Shown piece by piece: positions 62,328 through 64,000 of a stretch of 64,000 nucleotides of DNA (the first letter of the stretch is position 1; each line of letters begins with the position of its first letter). Source of the DNA: an uncultured Caulobacterales bacterium (GTDB lineage Bacteria; Pseudomonadota; Alphaproteobacteria; Caulobacterales; Maricaulaceae); NCBI GenBank assembly GCA_937929915.1, contig CALFUN010000007.1, forward strand, positions 62,001 through 126,000. Direction: 5' to 3'. The notes beneath the pieces were generated by a model that saw only the letters and a program-made list of their open reading frames with translations, searched no databases and was not told the DNA's origin. The translations under genes were made by a program, and so were the position numbers.

Positions 62328-64000
62328 ATGTTTAAGAAACTCATTACGGGCGCATCTGCCCTAGCTCTCATGAGCGGCGTCGCAGCGCATGCTCAAACAC
62401 CACCAGCCGCACCGCCTGCACCAGCGCCTTTTTCTCCGCCTGGTGTCCAGCATAGCATTATTGTCCAAATGGGCGATAACAATGAAGCCAAAACAGATCA
62501 GTCTGGTGGCCGCGAAGGTGTATCAACCATCACTCAAGATAATCTTGATGGCGGTGCTGGTCACTATGCTGACGTACAGCAAAATGATGCTATGACAGAC
62601 GCTGGGCCGTTATTTGGTATTCCAAATAATGTTTCCACTGTTACGCAATCAGGTAATGGCGAAGGTTTTGCACTTGTGACACAAACAGGGAATGCAACAA
62701 CACCGCCGGCTGAAACGAATGAAGTCACAATCGACCAGTCTACACTAGAAGACGGCAACCCATTATTAGCGGCGATAGATCGTGATGGTAACAGCATTGG
62801 TCAAAATGGGGATCAGTTTAACGCTGTCGCTTATGCTGACCAAACTGGTACAGGCAACATCAGCACGATCACACAAAGCGGGTCTGCTAACGTAGCTCGG
62901 TCTAGCCAAGACGGCATCGGTAACACATCTGACATCGACCAAAACGATTCAACCTTCTCAAATAATGGCATAAATAATGCTGATGTTTTATCTGTAGGGA
63001 ATGGAAACGATTCAACTGTTTCGCAAGACCGTATGACGGGTGATGCAGGCAATCAAGATGCTCTTATTACGCAAATGGGTGATAATAATACATCAACTGT
63101 CACGCAAAACACGCCACAAGGCGGCGATCAGCTTGCAACTGTGAACCAAAATGGTTCAGAGGATGAATCCACAGTCACGCAAACCACATCTGATGCATTT
63201 TTCGGTTTTGGCGGTGATAATATCGCAACTGTCAACCAAAGTGGTGACGGCACAGCCGCCAATACGTCAGATATTACACAAGCTGACGGCTTCAATGATG
63301 CTACAGTTACTCAATCTGGTAGCGGAAACGCTTCTACGGTTGATCAATCTGATGATAGCGGAAACTTTGGTGACAATAGCGCCTTCGTCACGCAAGGCGG
63401 GTCAGACAATGTTTCTGATGTTATTCAGACAACAAATGGTGACATTAACAATCAAACATTAGCGACTGTCACGCAAGATGGTACATCTAACGTATCTTTA
63501 GTGGATCAAGACGTTGATTTTGAACTTGGTGTTGGCGTACAAACTGCAACTGTTGATCAAGTTGACGGATCTGATTCATCTTCATCTTTCATTCAGCAAA
63601 GAGGACAAGGCCAAACAGCCACGCTTCTACAGTCTAATGCAGCGACCTCATCATCTGATATTCTGCAAGACGGCGATGATAATGTGGCATTGGTTTCACA
63701 AACAGATGTTATCGATTCAGACTCGACCATTAATCAGGACACTGTTTCAACAATCGCATCTGGAAACCTTGCAGTCGTTACGCAATTAGATGGAACCAAT
63801 TTAAGTTCTGATATTGATCAGCAAAATGATGATAATGATGCCAATGTATTCCAAACAGGTACATATGCTACGTCTGAAATTGACCAAGACGGTGATGATG
63901 TCGCCGATGTTGAGCAAACTGGCGCAGGCGCAAATGGTGGTGAAACATCTTTTTCAACCATTGACCAAAATGATGGCTCACAATTTGCTATAGTAACACA
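62328..64000 (+). CDS. Very long curlin-repeat amyloid protein, 3' end outside window
   Basis: At least 557 codons, open at the right edge; E. coli CsgA is 151 aa. Signal peptide ends VAAHAQ, then a Pro-rich spacer (PPAAPPAPAPFSPP). The rest is a curlin-type repeat: short strands of the form S/A-x-V/I-x-Q followed by a D/N/G turn, such as STVTQSGNGEGFALVTQTGN, ATVNQSGDG, STVDQSDDSGNFGDNS and SEIDQDGDDVADVEQTG. About 30 such strands are visible. Composition is very rich in Asp, Gln, Thr, Ser and Asn, with no Cys or Trp and almost no Lys in the mature part. aaaagga lies eight bases before the ATG. Secreted through CsgG and assembled outside the cell as amyloid; CsgA versus CsgB role cannot be decided. 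Confidence 0.9.
   Translation, partial: MFKKLITGASALALMSGVAAHAQTPPAAPPAPAPFSPPGVQHSIIVQMGDNNEAKTDQSGGREGVSTITQDNLDGGAGHYADVQQNDAMTDAGPLFGIPNNVSTVTQSGNGEGFALVTQTGNATTPPAETNEVTIDQSTLEDGNPLLAAIDRDGNSIGQNGDQFNAVAYADQTGTGNISTITQSGSANVARSSQDGIGNTSDIDQNDSTFSNNGINNADVLSVGNGNDSTVSQDRMTGDAGNQDALITQMGDNNTSTVTQNTPQGGDQLATVNQNGSEDESTVTQTTSDAFFGFGGDNIATVNQSGDGTAANTSDITQADGFNDATVTQSGSGNASTVDQSDDSGNFGDNSAFVTQGGSDNVSDVIQTTNGDINNQTLATVTQDGTSNVSLVDQDVDFELGVGVQTATVDQVDGSDSSSSFIQQRGQGQTATLLQSNAATSSSDILQDGDDNVALVSQTDVIDSDSTINQDTVSTIASGNLAVVTQLDGTNLSSDIDQQNDDNDANVFQTGTYATSEIDQDGDDVADVEQTGAGANGGETSFSTIDQNDGSQFAIVT

Overview
The window reads as a chromosomal segment of an alphaproteobacterium of moderate GC (mid-40s percent by eye), most likely a dimorphic, stalked type from the Caulobacterales/Maricaulales (Hyphomonadaceae-like) group. 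The evidence is an RcdA (DUF1465) - DUF1192 - TrcR (DUF1013) cell-cycle cluster, a PodJ-like polarity protein with a perfect CtrA box upstream, a ribosomal protein S16 with a long Ala/Glu tail, the familiar alphaproteobacterial methyltransferase (NDUFAF5-like) - comF - grxC - nitrilase - DUF1178 run, and two DUF465 (YdcH) genes next to purEK. I saw no rRNA, tRNA, CRISPR array, insertion sequence or prophage.

Layout. 0.1-3.1 kb: a secreted protein and class I ribonucleotide reductase nrdA, with an NrdR box and a DnaA box in the 0.5 kb upstream region. 3.7-7.1 kb: an envelope/glycan group (GT4, START-like secreted protein, GT2, MarC). 7.1-12.2 kb: an arginine succinyltransferase operon (astA-astB-M20 peptidase-astD) in which an M20 hydrolase sits where AstE would be expected. 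12.3-17.4 kb: glucokinase, a divergent PEP carboxylase and a sugar aminotransferase. 17.7-20.8 kb: ffh-rpsP and rpmI-rplT. 21-28.8 kb: a DUF4345 protein, a GH3 beta-glucosidase lipoprotein, a DM13 protein, an LCAT-like lipoprotein, a fatty-acid desaturase and a flavin monooxygenase. 28.9-30.7 kb: the rcdA/DUF1192/trcR cell-cycle cluster with an attenuator-like leader. 30.7-37 kb: SDR, two DUF465 proteins, a diguanylate cyclase, purEK, an MscS channel and a dienelactone hydrolase. 37-48.5 kb: a zinc metalloprotease, the conserved comF/grxC/gpsA run, an orphan ParB-like protein, ubiG, lysC, DUF3137 and GNAT. 48.5-51.6 kb: the PodJ-like protein with a histone-H1-like tail. 51.8-56.1 kb: a MerR regulator driving an acyl-CoA oxidation operon. 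56.1-59.4 kb: a bestrophin-like channel, alpha/beta hydrolase, thioesterase and zur. 60-64 kb: a curli (functional amyloid) locus csgF-csgG followed by a very long, acidic curlin-repeat protein that runs off the window.

How the parts fit together. RcdA (ClpXP adaptor for CtrA turnover), TrcR, the CtrA box at the PodJ-like gene, the GGDEF enzyme and the DnaA boxes all point to Caulobacter-style cell-cycle and polarity control. The curli genes, glycosyltransferases and aminotransferase point to surface attachment. The MerR/acyl-CoA dehydrogenase operon, ast operon, GH3 enzyme and glucokinase point to use of fatty acids, arginine and beta-glucans. The strongest candidates for something undescribed are the three-hairpin leader of trcR, the H1-tailed PodJ-like protein under a CtrA box, and the giant Asp-rich curlin with extended CsgF and CsgG partners.
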